DNA of 64,000 nucleotides, from the NCBI RefSeq assembly GCF_020529025.1, contig NZ_JACNMM010000002.1, positions 682,001 through 746,000 on the forward strand, given 5' to 3'. Shown here one piece after another: positions 17,921-26,574 of this stretch. Origin of the DNA: Oceaniglobus trochenteri (GTDB lineage Bacteria; Pseudomonadota; Alphaproteobacteria; Rhodobacterales; Rhodobacteraceae). Below the pieces are notes generated by a model. The model saw nothing but the letters and a program-made list of their open reading frames with translations. It did not search any database and was not told the DNA's origin. Each line of letters opens with the position of its first letter. Within the stretch, counting starts at the first letter, position 1. The position numbers and the translations under genes were made by a program.

Positions 17921-19378
17921 TCAGTTACGCACCGGCGTGATGCGGCGGGCGGGTCCGCTGGCGGCCAGCGCGGTTTCGCCAAGCCCCGTGCTGCGCAGGA
18001 AACCGTTCAGTTCGGGGTTGGCCCGTGTGCCGATCTGACCGGCACGGATCGCCAGGTCAACCTCGTCTGTCTTCAGGCTCAGGCGCGTCGGAATCTCGTT
18101 CAGCTGATCGCGCATGGCCTTGGGCAGATCGTCGAATGACACCTGCCCGACGAAAAGCTTCACGTCGCGGCAATCCCACCCGGTCAGCCCGCCGCGCAGG
18201 CGCGCCACCTCGGCCCGCGACAGGGAACAGCGGTATTCGACCAGTTCCTCTTCCCAATCCGAGAGTTCAAGGCGCATGGCGTCATATCCGGTGCGACTGG
18301 CCGAGGCCATGGCGGAATCGGCGATGGACATGGCCAGTTCGATCCCCCCCGGCCCGGGCAGCTTGCGCGTCCAGCCGAAATCGCGGCTGACCCCGGCGTT
18401 GGCAACCAGAAACAGGATCCGGCGAATCTTCACTGCCTCCTGCGGGGTCAGGGGCGAATGGGCCTCTTGTGCCCGGGCGCGTTCCACCGACAGGCCGGTG
18501 GTGCCGAAATTGTCGGTGATCCCACCATCCAGCAGTTTCACGAACTTGATCTTCTCGGGGTCGGAATAGCTTTCGAGTGCGGCGGCATGGGCCTTCATCG
18601 CGCTGCTGGCCTCGGGGTTGAAGCGCGCGGCGGTCAGCCAGTCGGGTTCGGTGTAATCGCAGGCCGTCGCGTGGGCCTTCAGCACGATGGGCGAAAACAC
18701 CAGCGGAAAGGCCGCGGAAGCGCTGATCGCCTGCGAGATGGGGAAGGTTTCCAGATCGGAACAGAGGGCGTCGAAGGTTTCGGCAGAGAACAGGAAGGCG
18801 GTGTTGTTGGCGACATCGCTGGCGTTGATCCAGGTGCGGATGCGGCTGCGCCGGCGCAGATCGCCGAAGGTGGCGCCGTGAAACAGCGCCTCGTCCAGGA
18901 ACCGCCCGAAAGTACCGGCGCTGTTGGCCCCGCCCGACAGCCCGCGCACCAGTGTGATGGGGTTCAGGGGCGAATTCGCCATGTATTTCTCGGCGTCGCG
19001 GATCAGGTATCTTTCGCGAAACCCCTCAACGCCCTCGGGCCCGAAATAGCCGAAATGCGCCGCCGTCACCGATCCGCCCGACACGCCCGTCACCAGCCGC
19101 ACGTCCGACAGGATGCCGTCCTTGTCTTCGGGGGTGGCGGTGGCGGCGCGCAGTCCCTCAAGCATGCCATGGGCAAAGGCCGAGGCGCGCATCCCCCCGC
19201 CGGAAAAGGCCAGCCCCACCCAGATACCGTCATCCCCCGTCATCGGCAGGTCACGGTCAACAAGTGCGGGGTTCGGCGTGGCGCGGGGCAGGTTTTCGGG
19301 CGTGTTGATCGCCGCACAGCCCAGCAGGGCCGCCAGGGTGGCGAAACGGGCAAGGCGCAGCAGGGATGTTCGGGGCAT
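17921..19378 (-). CDS. Patatin-like phospholipase, predicted lipoprotein
   Basis: 485 residues. The N-terminus is a lipoprotein signal with lipobox LALLG-Cys form (AALLGC, Cys21), so the enzyme should be anchored to a membrane facing the periplasm or outside. Patatin domain: oxyanion-hole glycines in FSGGGMRA (58-65), nucleophile Ser100 in GVSGG, and Asp284 in DGGITDN. The two catalytic residues and spacing fit Ser-Asp dyad acyl hydrolases that cleave phospholipids. An adjacent ISASAAFPLVFSP segment is also typical. Its start overlaps the histidine kinase stop (TGATG), so it is translated from the same transcript as the two-component pair. Confidence 0.92.
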   Translation of the reverse strand: MPRTSLLRLARFATLAALLGCAAINTPENLPRATPNPALVDRDLPMTGDDGIWVGLAFSGGGMRASAFAHGMLEGLRAATATPEDKDGILSDVRLVTGVSGGSVTAAHFGYFGPEGVEGFRERYLIRDAEKYMANSPLNPITLVRGLSGGANSAGTFGRFLDEALFHGATFGDLRRRSRIRTWINASDVANNTAFLFSAETFDALCSDLETFPISQAISASAAFPLVFSPIVLKAHATACDYTEPDWLTAARFNPEASSAMKAHAAALESYSDPEKIKFVKLLDGGITDNFGTTGLSVERARAQEAHSPLTPQEAVKIRRILFLVANAGVSRDFGWTRKLPGPGGIELAMSIADSAMASASRTGYDAMRLELSDWEEELVEYRCSLSRAEVARLRGGLTGWDCRDVKLFVGQVSFDDLPKAMRDQLNEIPTRLSLKTDEVDLAIRAGQIGTRANPELNGFLRSTGLGETALAASGPARRITPVRN

Positions 19379-20760
19379 CAGGGATCGTCAATCAGGTCCG
19401 GCGGTCTGGCCATCTTAGGCCAGGCGATTGAAATGGCAAAACCCTTTTGCACCTTGGGCCGGGTCAGGCGGGCGCCATGGCGGGTCGCGATGGCCTGCAC
19501 CAGCGCCAGCCCCAGGCCGTGGCCCGCAACCGCGCGATCACGCTCGCCGCGGGTAAAGCGTTCGAAGGCCAGCCCGTCGATGTCATCGGGCAGGCCCGGA
19601 CCGGTGTCACGCACCTCCATAAGGTGCCTTTCGCCTTCCTGTGCCAGGGTCGTCGTGATGGCATCGCCCGGGCCGCAGAACTTGATCGCGTTGTCCAGAA
19701 GGTTCGACAGGCATTGCGCGATCAGGTTTCGGTCGCCCAGCACCCAGAGATCGGGCGCCACCTCGATGCGGTAGGTCAGCCCGCCATCCTCGGCCAGGGG
19801 TTCGTACAGTTCGCCCACCTCTTCAACCAGTTGCGACAGATCGACCGGCACCAGCCCCGGCGCCTGCCCCGAGGCGGCCTCGGCGCCCGAGATATCCAGC
19901 AGCGAATCGAAGATGCGGATCGCGCCGCGCATCTCGGCGCGCACCTCGTCCCGCAGGGCGGTGCGGTCTTCGCTGTCGACCGGGGCGCGATCCAGCTTTT
20001 GCAGGATGCGGTTCAGGGGGGTGCGCAATTCGTGGGCGATGGCATCGGACAGGCGGTGGGTGGCGCGGTTCAGGTTCTGGATGCGGTCCAGCATCTGATG
20101 AACATGGCGCTCCAGGCGGCCGAATTCGTCATCGCTGCGCGGCCCCGGCAGGCGCGCGCCCAGATCGCCCGCCGCCACCCTGTCGGCGAGGGCGTTCAGA
20201 TGGTCGATCCGGCCAATGACCACCCGCGCCACCCCCAACCCGGCCAGCAGCGCCACCAGGCACAGGGCCAGCCCGACCCACAGGATATTGCGCGCCAGGG
20301 CATCCAGCACCGCCTGGCTTTGGCCCTGCCCCCGCGCGACCAGCAGGGGAAAGCCGCCCGGCAGCATCCGCGCCACCCCCAGATAGGGCTGTGCCGCGTG
20401 CTGAAAGCTGCGCGCCCCGTCCATCGACAGCCCCCCCACCAGCGCCGGAAGATCGCCGGGCCAGGTTTCGATGTTCCCGGCCAGAGGTTCGCCCGCCTTG
20501 CCCTGAAGCAGGAACAGCGCCTGGTCGGGGGGCGTGGTGGCGGCGCGAAAGGCGATCGCCTCGCGCAGGGCGATGATGCGGCGCTGGTCATAGAAGGCGG
20601 CGAAGGCAGCCACATCGGCGGCCAGCGTCGCGCGGTCCTGAGCGGCAAGGGCCTTTTGCGTGCTGCGGTATTGCAGCGCCATCGCCCCCAGCGACAGCAG
20701 GATGATCCCCCCGGCCACCGCCAGCGTAAGGCGCAGCATGGCCGAGCGCTGCCGGATCAC
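19378..20760 (-). CDS. Membrane sensor histidine kinase
   Basis: 460 residues, starting with GTG at 20760 in a GTGA overlap with the response regulator. Membrane helix 1 at about 8-30, a periplasmic sensor of about 125 residues, helix 2 at 158-181, HAMP to about 230, a HisKA domain with phospho-acceptor His243 (IAHELRTPLN), then HATPase_c with the N box NLLDNAIKF and glycine boxes GPGLP and GHGLGLAL. OmpR-class pairing with the adjacent regulator is clear. Signal unknown; since the same transcript starts with a periplasmic PDZ pseudo-protease, an envelope stress cue is plausible. The sensor domain resembles no ligand-binding family I recognise. Confidence 0.93.
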   Translation of the reverse strand: MIRQRSAMLRLTLAVAGGIILLSLGAMALQYRSTQKALAAQDRATLAADVAAFAAFYDQRRIIALREAIAFRAATTPPDQALFLLQGKAGEPLAGNIETWPGDLPALVGGLSMDGARSFQHAAQPYLGVARMLPGGFPLLVARGQGQSQAVLDALARNILWVGLALCLVALLAGLGVARVVIGRIDHLNALADRVAAGDLGARLPGPRSDDEFGRLERHVHQMLDRIQNLNRATHRLSDAIAHELRTPLNRILQKLDRAPVDSEDRTALRDEVRAEMRGAIRIFDSLLDISGAEAASGQAPGLVPVDLSQLVEEVGELYEPLAEDGGLTYRIEVAPDLWVLGDRNLIAQCLSNLLDNAIKFCGPGDAITTTLAQEGERHLMEVRDTGPGLPDDIDGLAFERFTRGERDRAVAGHGLGLALVQAIATRHGARLTRPKVQKGFAISIAWPKMARPPDLIDDP

Positions 20761-21470
20761 CCGCGCGCCCCGTCCGGCGCAAAGACATAGCCCTCGCCCC
20801 GCTCGGTGTGGATCACCGGGCGGCCCGCCGCCGCCTCGAGCTTGCGGCGCAACCGGCCGACGTGCACATCGACGACATTGGTCTGCGGGTCGAAATGCAG
20901 GTTCCAGACGTGTTCCAGAAGCTGCATCCGCGTCACCACCTCGCCCGCATTGCGGGCGAAATAGGTGATCAGCTTGAACTCTTTCGGTGACAGCGCCACA
21001 TGCGCCCGGCCGATATGCAGGGTGCGCGCCTTCAGCCGGATTTCAAGATCGCCGAAGGCCAGCATGTCGTTGTCGAGCACGGTCATGGAATTGCGCCGCA
21101 GAAGGGCGCGCAGCCGGGCGCGCAGCTCATCCGGGTCAAAGGGTTTGGCCAGGTAATCGTCGGCGCCCTTTTCCAGCCCCTCGATCTTGTTGGCGGCCCG
21201 GCCCAGCGCACTGACCACAAGGATCAGCGCCTTGGAGCCGGCGGCGCGCATCTTCGCGATGGCATCCACGCCGTCGCCGCCGGGCAGCATCCGGTCCATG
21301 ACGATGACGGCGAAGCGCGCCAGCGACGCCGCCTGCACCCCGTCGGCCCAATTGCGCATGATCACGGGATCGCCCCCCAGATCGCGCACCGCGGCGGCGA
21401 TGGCATCGGCGGTTTCGGCATCGTCCTCGACGATCAGGATACGGGGTGTGTCGGTCATGGTGTTGCTCAC
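20757..21470 (-). CDS. OmpR/PhoB-family response regulator
   Basis: 237 residues: receiver domain 10-125 with acidic pocket EDD at 15-17, phospho-acceptor Asp59 (VIVMDRMLP) and Lys in AKPFDP; then a winged-helix DNA-binding domain with LSPKEFKLITYFARN and VVDVHVGRLRRKL. The open frame starts with GTG at 21470, 3 bases after the pseudo-HtrA stop; an ATG at 21458 is an equally good start. It is partner of the downstream kinase (GTGA overlap). Candidate targets are the promoters in the 22.79-22.95 kb divergent region. Confidence 0.94.
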   Translation of the reverse strand: MSNTMTDTPRILIVEDDAETADAIAAAVRDLGGDPVIMRNWADGVQAASLARFAVIVMDRMLPGGDGVDAIAKMRAAGSKALILVVSALGRAANKIEGLEKGADDYLAKPFDPDELRARLRALLRRNSMTVLDNDMLAFGDLEIRLKARTLHIGRAHVALSPKEFKLITYFARNAGEVVTRMQLLEHVWNLHFDPQTNVVDVHVGRLRRKLEAAAGRPVIHTERGEGYVFAPDGARG

Positions 21471-21473
21471 AGA

Positions 21474-22787
21474 TCAGAAGAGATGGGTGCCGGCGTCAAG
21501 AAGATTCGCGCGGCTTTGCATGGCCGCGCGCGGCACGTCGGCCCAGGGGTCGACGAGAACGTGCAGCGTGTTCCCCCCCCGCGCGACCAGCAGCAGAATC
21601 GGGCCCGTGATGGTCAGCGCCTCAAGCGTTGCGCGGTCCACCGGCGCGCCGTTCAACGCGATGATGGAATCGCCGGGCAGCAACCCGGCCACATAGGCGG
21701 GCGAGTGGTAATTGACGTGCCCGACGCGTCCGGCATCCTCCAGCACCACGCCGAGGCTGGCGAAGGTATAGCTGGCGATCCGCCCCACGCCTGCGCTGCT
21801 GACCGCCAGCGCGCCAAGACGGTTGCCCACCGGCGCAAGGTCAAGCGTTACGGTCAGGTCGGCCTGTCCCCGGCGCAGGTTCAGGCGCACCTCGTCCCCC
21901 TCGCGCCGGTCGATCAGCATGGCCAGCATGGCCACGGTCGCAAGCGTTTCGTCCTCATAGCCCAGCAGGACATCGCCCGCCATCAGCCCCGCCTGCCCGG
22001 CGCGCGACCGTGGCGCGACGGAGTCCACCAGCAGGCCGACCGGAGCGATGCCCAGCGCATCGGCAATCGCGGGCGTCACCCGGCGCAGCGTCAGGCCCAG
22101 GTCGGGCACATCGCGCAGCTTGCCCGCCGCCATCAGCGGCACCAGGCGCGCCAGGTCGCCCGCCGCGATGGCCCAGCCCACCCCGGCCAGCGCACCCTCG
22201 GGGGACTTGCGGTTCAGCCCGATCAGCCGCCCCTCGCCATCCACCAGCGGGCCGCCGGCCACGCCTTCGTTCAGCAGGGCGTCATGCTGCACGGCCTGCA
22301 CCGGGATCGTCGGGTCGGGCTGGCGCGCCGCGGCCGCGATGATGCCGCGGGTCAGCATCACATCCATGCCCAGGGGCGCCCCCACGGCAAAAACCTCGTG
22401 CCCCACGGGCAGCGTAACCGGCCCCAGCGGCAGACCGGCCAGGCCAAACCCCGCGCCTTCGATCCGCAGCAGGACAAGGCCGCGCCCGGCATCGCGTGCC
22501 ACCACGCGGGCGCGCCCCTGCCGGCCTTCGCCATCGCGCAGGGTCACCTCGGCCCGCCCGCCGACAACATCGACGACACTCAAAACAAGGCCATCCTCAA
22601 GCAGAACCGCCGAACCCAGCGGCCTGTCGCCATCGCCCAGCACGATCAGCGTCGCCGCCACCGCGCGCTCCAGCCCGCTGCGGGCCTCGGCCGCAAGGGG
22701 CGCGGCCAGGATCAGGGCCATCAGGAAGGCGGCGCGCAAAAGCGGCGCGACAGGGGTGAAGCGGGCCGTCAGAACCTTGATATCCAT
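21474..22787 (-). CDS. HtrA/DegP-like protein with two PDZ domains, catalytic triad lost
   Basis: 437 residues: signal peptide ending near AEA at 34-36, a chymotrypsin-fold region (about 40-215) aligned with DegP, and two PDZ domains (about 230-315 and 340-420, the latter with HSPAYVAGLLPGDSIIALNG). Aligned by eye with E. coli DegP, the catalytic His position is Asp (LSVVDVV against TNNHVV), the Asp position is Gly (AGRGLVLLRI against PRSDIALIQI), and the catalytic Ser is Ala (NEGVAGGPLVD against NRGNSGGALVN). It should therefore bind but not cut polypeptides. It heads the operon with a response regulator and kinase. A GAGGA site precedes the ATG. Confidence 0.88.
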   Translation of the reverse strand: MDIKVLTARFTPVAPLLRAAFLMALILAAPLAAEARSGLERAVAATLIVLGDGDRPLGSAVLLEDGLVLSVVDVVGGRAEVTLRDGEGRQGRARVVARDAGRGLVLLRIEGAGFGLAGLPLGPVTLPVGHEVFAVGAPLGMDVMLTRGIIAAAARQPDPTIPVQAVQHDALLNEGVAGGPLVDGEGRLIGLNRKSPEGALAGVGWAIAAGDLARLVPLMAAGKLRDVPDLGLTLRRVTPAIADALGIAPVGLLVDSVAPRSRAGQAGLMAGDVLLGYEDETLATVAMLAMLIDRREGDEVRLNLRRGQADLTVTLDLAPVGNRLGALAVSSAGVGRIASYTFASLGVVLEDAGRVGHVNYHSPAYVAGLLPGDSIIALNGAPVDRATLEALTITGPILLLVARGGNTLHVLVDPWADVPRAAMQSRANLLDAGTHLF

Positions 22788-22948
22788 GGCACAGTCCTCT
22801 TGTTGGGTGCCTCATGGATATAGCGGCCCGGTGCGCCGGGTTCACATGACAAGTACCGTCACGCGCCGAAAGCGGGCAAGGAAATCGTTGTAATGCGGGG
22901 GCTTCTGCCGAATATTCACCACAACCCGAGACTGACGGAGGATCGTCC
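22788..22948. promoter_or_regulatory. Divergent promoter region of the protease cluster
   Basis: 161 bases separate the pseudo-HtrA operon (leftward) from the PPC/caspase pair (rightward). Each start has a good ribosome binding site, AGAGGA before the left ATG and GGAGG 7 bases before the right ATG. A small GC hairpin (CCCGG, TGCG, CCGGG at 22828-22841) lies inside. I see no convincing direct repeat for the response regulator by eye, but both operons must be controlled from here. Confidence 0.6.
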
Positions 22949-23596
22949 ATGTCCATCAAGCTTCTGCCCCTTGTCACGCTGGCGGCTCTCTCGGCCGCCC
23001 CTGCCGCCTTGGCCCAGGAGGTTGACCCCATCGCGGCAACGCGGCTGTCGGCCGAACTTTTCGACCTGGGACAGGCGCAGAACGATGCCCTGCTGATGAT
23101 CGCGGCTGGCAAGCTGCGCAAGCAGGCCGAAGCGCGGGTCGAGGTGATCGACCGCGCGCCGGAACGCGACGGCCCGGCGCCGCGTGAAAACCCCATGGCG
23201 CCGCTGACCTGGGAATCGATGCTGGACGCCGCCAGCGATCTGAACCCCGACGATGCCCAGATGGCCGGGCTGATCGACGATATCCGCGCCGAAACCACCA
23301 AGGGCGTGCGCAGCGGGCGGGTTGAAAGCTATGCCAGCATCCGCGCGGGCGGAACCGACACCTATCGCCCGCTGGAATTCAGCGTCGGGGTCTATGCCGA
23401 TGTCTATGTCGAGGGGTCGGGCGGGGCCGACATCAACCTCTACATCCGCGACGCGCAGGGGCGGCTGGTCTGTTCGGACACCGACATTTCCGCCATCGCC
23501 TATTGCGGCTGGCAGCCCGACACGGCCCAGGCCTATTCCGTCGAGGTGCTGAACAAGGGGCGCGTCGCCTCGGCCTACAAGCTGATGACCAACTGA
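22949..23596 (+). CDS. Exported protein with PPC-like C-terminal domain
   Basis: 215 residues with a signal peptide (MSIKLLPLVTLAALSAAPAALA, cleavage after about residue 22). The middle is charged and helical. The last 100 residues form a beta-rich region (FSVGVYADVYVEG, INLYIRDAQGRLVC, YSVEVLNKG) of the type found in bacterial pre-peptidase C-terminal (PPC) domains that accompany secreted proteases. Two Cys at about 174 and 184 could form a disulfide. Preceded by a perfect GGAGG. The caspase gene follows 8 bases after the stop, so the two are co-expressed; a role as partner, inhibitor or targeting subunit of that caspase is inference. Confidence 0.75.
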   Translation: MSIKLLPLVTLAALSAAPAALAQEVDPIAATRLSAELFDLGQAQNDALLMIAAGKLRKQAEARVEVIDRAPERDGPAPRENPMAPLTWESMLDAASDLNPDDAQMAGLIDDIRAETTKGVRSGRVESYASIRAGGTDTYRPLEFSVGVYADVYVEGSGGADINLYIRDAQGRLVCSDTDISAIAYCGWQPDTAQAYSVEVLNKGRVASAYKLMTN

Positions 23597-23604
23597 GGGG
23601 CCGC

Positions 23605-25725
23605 ATGATGAAACGCCTGCTTGCTACCACCGCCGCCGCGCTTTTGCTGGCCCTGCCCGCCTTTGCACGGGAAAACCATGCGCTGCTGATCGGCGCCTCG
23701 ACCTATCCCAACCTGGACGAACGGTTCTGGCTGAAGGGGCCGGCCAATGACGTTGACCTGGTGCGCCGGTTCCTGACCACGAACCCGACGATTCCCTTCG
23801 ACCCGGGCAACATCACCCTGCTGGCCGATGGCGTCGAGGGCGGCACGCCCCCCACCCTGGCCGCGATCCGCGAGGCGATGGACCGGCTGACCGAAACCGT
23901 GCAGCCGGGCGATTTCGTCTATCTGCATTTCTCGGGCCACGGCACCCAGGCGCCCGCCGCCGATCCCTCCAGCGAACTTGACGGGCTGGACGAACTGTTC
24001 CTGCCCGTCGACATCGGCCCCTGGAACGACAGCGTGGGCACCGTGGAAAACGCCCTTGTGGACGACGAGATCGGCGAGATGCTTGACCGGTTGCGCGGGC
24101 GTGGCGCCGATGTCTGGGTGGTCTTCGACAGCTGCCATTCCGGCACCGCCACCCGCGGCACCGCCACCGACGACGATGTGCGCCAGCGGCAACTGGCGCC
24201 CGAGGCGCTGGCCATTCCCGATGCCGCCATGGCCCGCGCCGAAGCGGCGGCGATGGAGAGTGAACGCAGCCGCGCGATGCCCGCCGATCCGCGCGAACGC
24301 CCCGAACCGCCGCTGGTTTTCCCCGGCAGCGCCGAAGAGGGTAGCCTGGTGGCCTTCTTCGCCGCCCAGACCAACGAAACCACCCCCGAAAAGAACATGC
24401 CCAAGGGCCACCCCGACCGCCGGTCGCAGGGGGTGTTCACCTTCACCCTGTTCCAGGCCCTGGCCGAACGCCCCGGCATCACCTATCGCCAGTTGGCGCA
24501 AGAGGTGCTGCGCAAGTACACCACCGGCAACCTGGCCCGTTCGACCCCCCTGTTCGAGGGCGACCTGGACGCGCAGGTCTTCGCCGGGGAACCGGGCGAC
24601 CGCCTGGCGCAATGGCCTGCCCGGCCCACAGGCGACACCCTGACGCTGGATGCGGGCACCCTGCACGGGATCGAACCGGGCATGGAACTCTCGGTCATGG
24701 CCTCGCCCGCCGATCCGACCGAAGCGGCGACAGGCACCGTCACCGTCACCGACGCGGGCACCTTCCGCACCGTCACCGGCGCGCCAGCCGACCTGCCGCG
24801 CGGCGCCTGGCTGCGCAAGACATCCGAGGTGGTGGATTTCTCGCTCACCGTCGCCCTGCCCCGCGCCCGGGGTGAAGCCACCCGCGCCCTGCTGCGCGCG
24901 GCCGAGCTTATCCGCACCGAGAACATGGCCGGACCGCGCCTGCGCTTCGTCGCGCCGGGGGGCGAGGCCGACCTGCGGCTGGAGCTGTTCGAGGACAGCG
25001 ACCGCCCCGATGCAATCTGGTTCCTGCCCGCCACGGGGCTGGTCTCCGAGGATGACCTGAAGACCATCCCGTCGGTTTCGACCCGCGACAAGACCGAGTA
25101 TCAATTGGCCGACGTGATGGCCGACAACCTGCGCGCCATGGGCAAGGCGCTGAACCTGCTGAAGATCGGGGCGACCGCCGGGGCGGGAACGCTGAACGTG
25201 AAGGCCGCGCTGCAATCGGCCCGGTTCGACCCCGACCGCGAAGAGGTGATCGAAGGCACCCGCGTCGCCCTGAACGCGGCCAGCGTGCCGCGCCTTATCC
25301 CCGACGACGTGATCGGGCTCAGGCTGGAGAACACCACCGAGGGGCCAGTGGATTACAACATCCTCTATGTCGGGGCGGATTATTCCATCACCTTCATGGG
25401 CAACGACCGGATGCAGCCCGGCGCGATCCTGCAAGAGGATTTCGTGCGCATCACCGACAGCGCCTTCGGACGCGACCGGATGGTGGTTGTCCTGTCGCCC
25501 GCGCAACCCCAGTCACCGGTCGAGGATCTGTCGTTCCTGGAACAGGGCGCGGTGGAACGCACCCGTGCCGCGCCGGTGGAACGCAGCGGCATTGCGGGCC
25601 TTCTGGATGAAGCGGGATTCGGCGAAACCACCCGCGCCGCCGTCAGCCTGCGCAAGAAAAAGGCAGCGGATGCGCCGCTGCCCATGTTCCTGTCGTTCGA
25701 GTTCGATACGATCCCGGCCGAATGA
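23605..25725 (+). CDS. Second exported caspase-like (C14/metacaspase-type) protease
   Basis: 706 residues from the ATG at 23605 (a second ATG follows directly; GAGGGG sits upstream). Signal peptide 1-22 (ending FARE). Caspase domain 24-340: His112 in LHFSGHGTQ, Cys177 in VFDSCHSG, with Asp175 as the likely S1 residue for Arg/Lys. A second region around residues 235-270 is a charged loop with several Arg, a possible autocleavage linker. The C-terminal region (NILYVGADYSITFMGNDRM then MVVVLSPAQ) matches the style of the other caspase's C-terminus, so they are distant paralogues. Co-directional with the PPC-like gene. It ends 6 bases before the rpe stop. Confidence 0.9.
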   Translation: MMKRLLATTAAALLLALPAFARENHALLIGASTYPNLDERFWLKGPANDVDLVRRFLTTNPTIPFDPGNITLLADGVEGGTPPTLAAIREAMDRLTETVQPGDFVYLHFSGHGTQAPAADPSSELDGLDELFLPVDIGPWNDSVGTVENALVDDEIGEMLDRLRGRGADVWVVFDSCHSGTATRGTATDDDVRQRQLAPEALAIPDAAMARAEAAAMESERSRAMPADPRERPEPPLVFPGSAEEGSLVAFFAAQTNETTPEKNMPKGHPDRRSQGVFTFTLFQALAERPGITYRQLAQEVLRKYTTGNLARSTPLFEGDLDAQVFAGEPGDRLAQWPARPTGDTLTLDAGTLHGIEPGMELSVMASPADPTEAATGTVTVTDAGTFRTVTGAPADLPRGAWLRKTSEVVDFSLTVALPRARGEATRALLRAAELIRTENMAGPRLRFVAPGGEADLRLELFEDSDRPDAIWFLPATGLVSEDDLKTIPSVSTRDKTEYQLADVMADNLRAMGKALNLLKIGATAGAGTLNVKAALQSARFDPDREEVIEGTRVALNAASVPRLIPDDVIGLRLENTTEGPVDYNILYVGADYSITFMGNDRMQPGAILQEDFVRITDSAFGRDRMVVVLSPAQPQSPVEDLSFLEQGAVERTRAAPVERSGIAGLLDEAGFGETTRAAVSLRKKKAADAPLPMFLSFEFDTIPAE

Positions 25726-25731
25726 CGGCGC

Positions 25732-26412
25732 CTAGCCCGCCGCCCGGCGCAGGGCGGCGATATTGGTGCCGTAAACCTCGGGGGCGTCCACCGAACCGCC
25801 GCGAAACACCGACGACCCGGCCACCAGAACATCGGCCCCCGCCGCAACGCACAATGGCGCGGTGGTGGTATCGACGCCGCCGTCGATCTCGATATGAATT
25901 GCACGATCCCCGATCATCGCCCGCAGATCGCGGATGGTGGCCAGTTGCGACTGGATGAACTTCTGCCCGCCGAAGCCGGGATTCACCGTCATCACGTTGA
26001 CCAGGTCGATCATGTCCAGCAGCGGCGCCACCGCCCCCGCCGGTGTGCCGGGGTTGATCGCCACCCCCACCTTGCAGCCCGCCGCGCGGATGCTTTGAAG
26101 CGTGCGGTGGATATGCGGCCCCGCCTCGATATGGGCGGTGATGAAATCGGCGCCCGCCTTGGCATAGGCCTCGATATAGGGATCGACGGGGGCGATCATC
26201 AGGTGAACGTCCATCACCGTCTTGATGTGCGGGCGGATCGCCGCGCAAAGCGCCGGGCCGAAGGTGAGGTTGGGCACGAAATGGCCGTCCATCACATCCA
26301 CATGCACCCAATCGGCGCCCTGGGCCTCGATCGCGCGGATCTCGGCGCCGAAATTGGCGAAATCGGCGGACAGGATCGACGGAGCGATCTTCACGGTACG
26401 GTCTAGGGTCAT
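25732..26412 (-). CDS. rpe: Ribulose-phosphate 3-epimerase
   Basis: Interconverts ribulose 5-phosphate and xylulose 5-phosphate in the pentose phosphate and Calvin pathways, cytosolic. 226 residues, the normal length, TIM barrel. Signatures visible: IAPSILSADFANFG at 8-21, the metal-binding HVDVMDGHFVPNLTFGP at 37-53, HLMIAPVDPYIE near 70, MTVNPGFGGQKFI at about 140, and EIDGGVDTTT near 174. All expected catalytic residues are present. It is convergent with the second caspase and divergent from deoC; no operon partner on its strand. Confidence 0.97.
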   Translation of the reverse strand: MTLDRTVKIAPSILSADFANFGAEIRAIEAQGADWVHVDVMDGHFVPNLTFGPALCAAIRPHIKTVMDVHLMIAPVDPYIEAYAKAGADFITAHIEAGPHIHRTLQSIRAAGCKVGVAINPGTPAGAVAPLLDMIDLVNVMTVNPGFGGQKFIQSQLATIRDLRAMIGDRAIHIEIDGGVDTTTAPLCVAAGADVLVAGSSVFRGGSVDAPEVYGTNIAALRRAAG

Positions 26413-26574
26413 GGTGGCGGCCTTTCGTCAGCAGGGGTTGGCACGCGATTAGCGCGGATCGCGGCGCTTGAACAGCCATGCAGCGGCGCGTCGGGGTTTG
26501 ACCGTTTGGTCAATGTTGCCAAAGCGGCGGACCCGTGCAAGGGTTCGACCAGCCGCATCTGCCAGGGCCACGCC

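Noticed and set aside
10289-25725. A cytosolic abortive-infection or CBASS-type defence system (patatin, caspase, CHAT effectors)
   Set aside because: Each enzyme has a signal peptide or lipobox; no cyclase, nucleotide sensor, gasdermin, or Cas genes are present. An envelope function fits better, though this does not exclude a role in inter-cell conflict.
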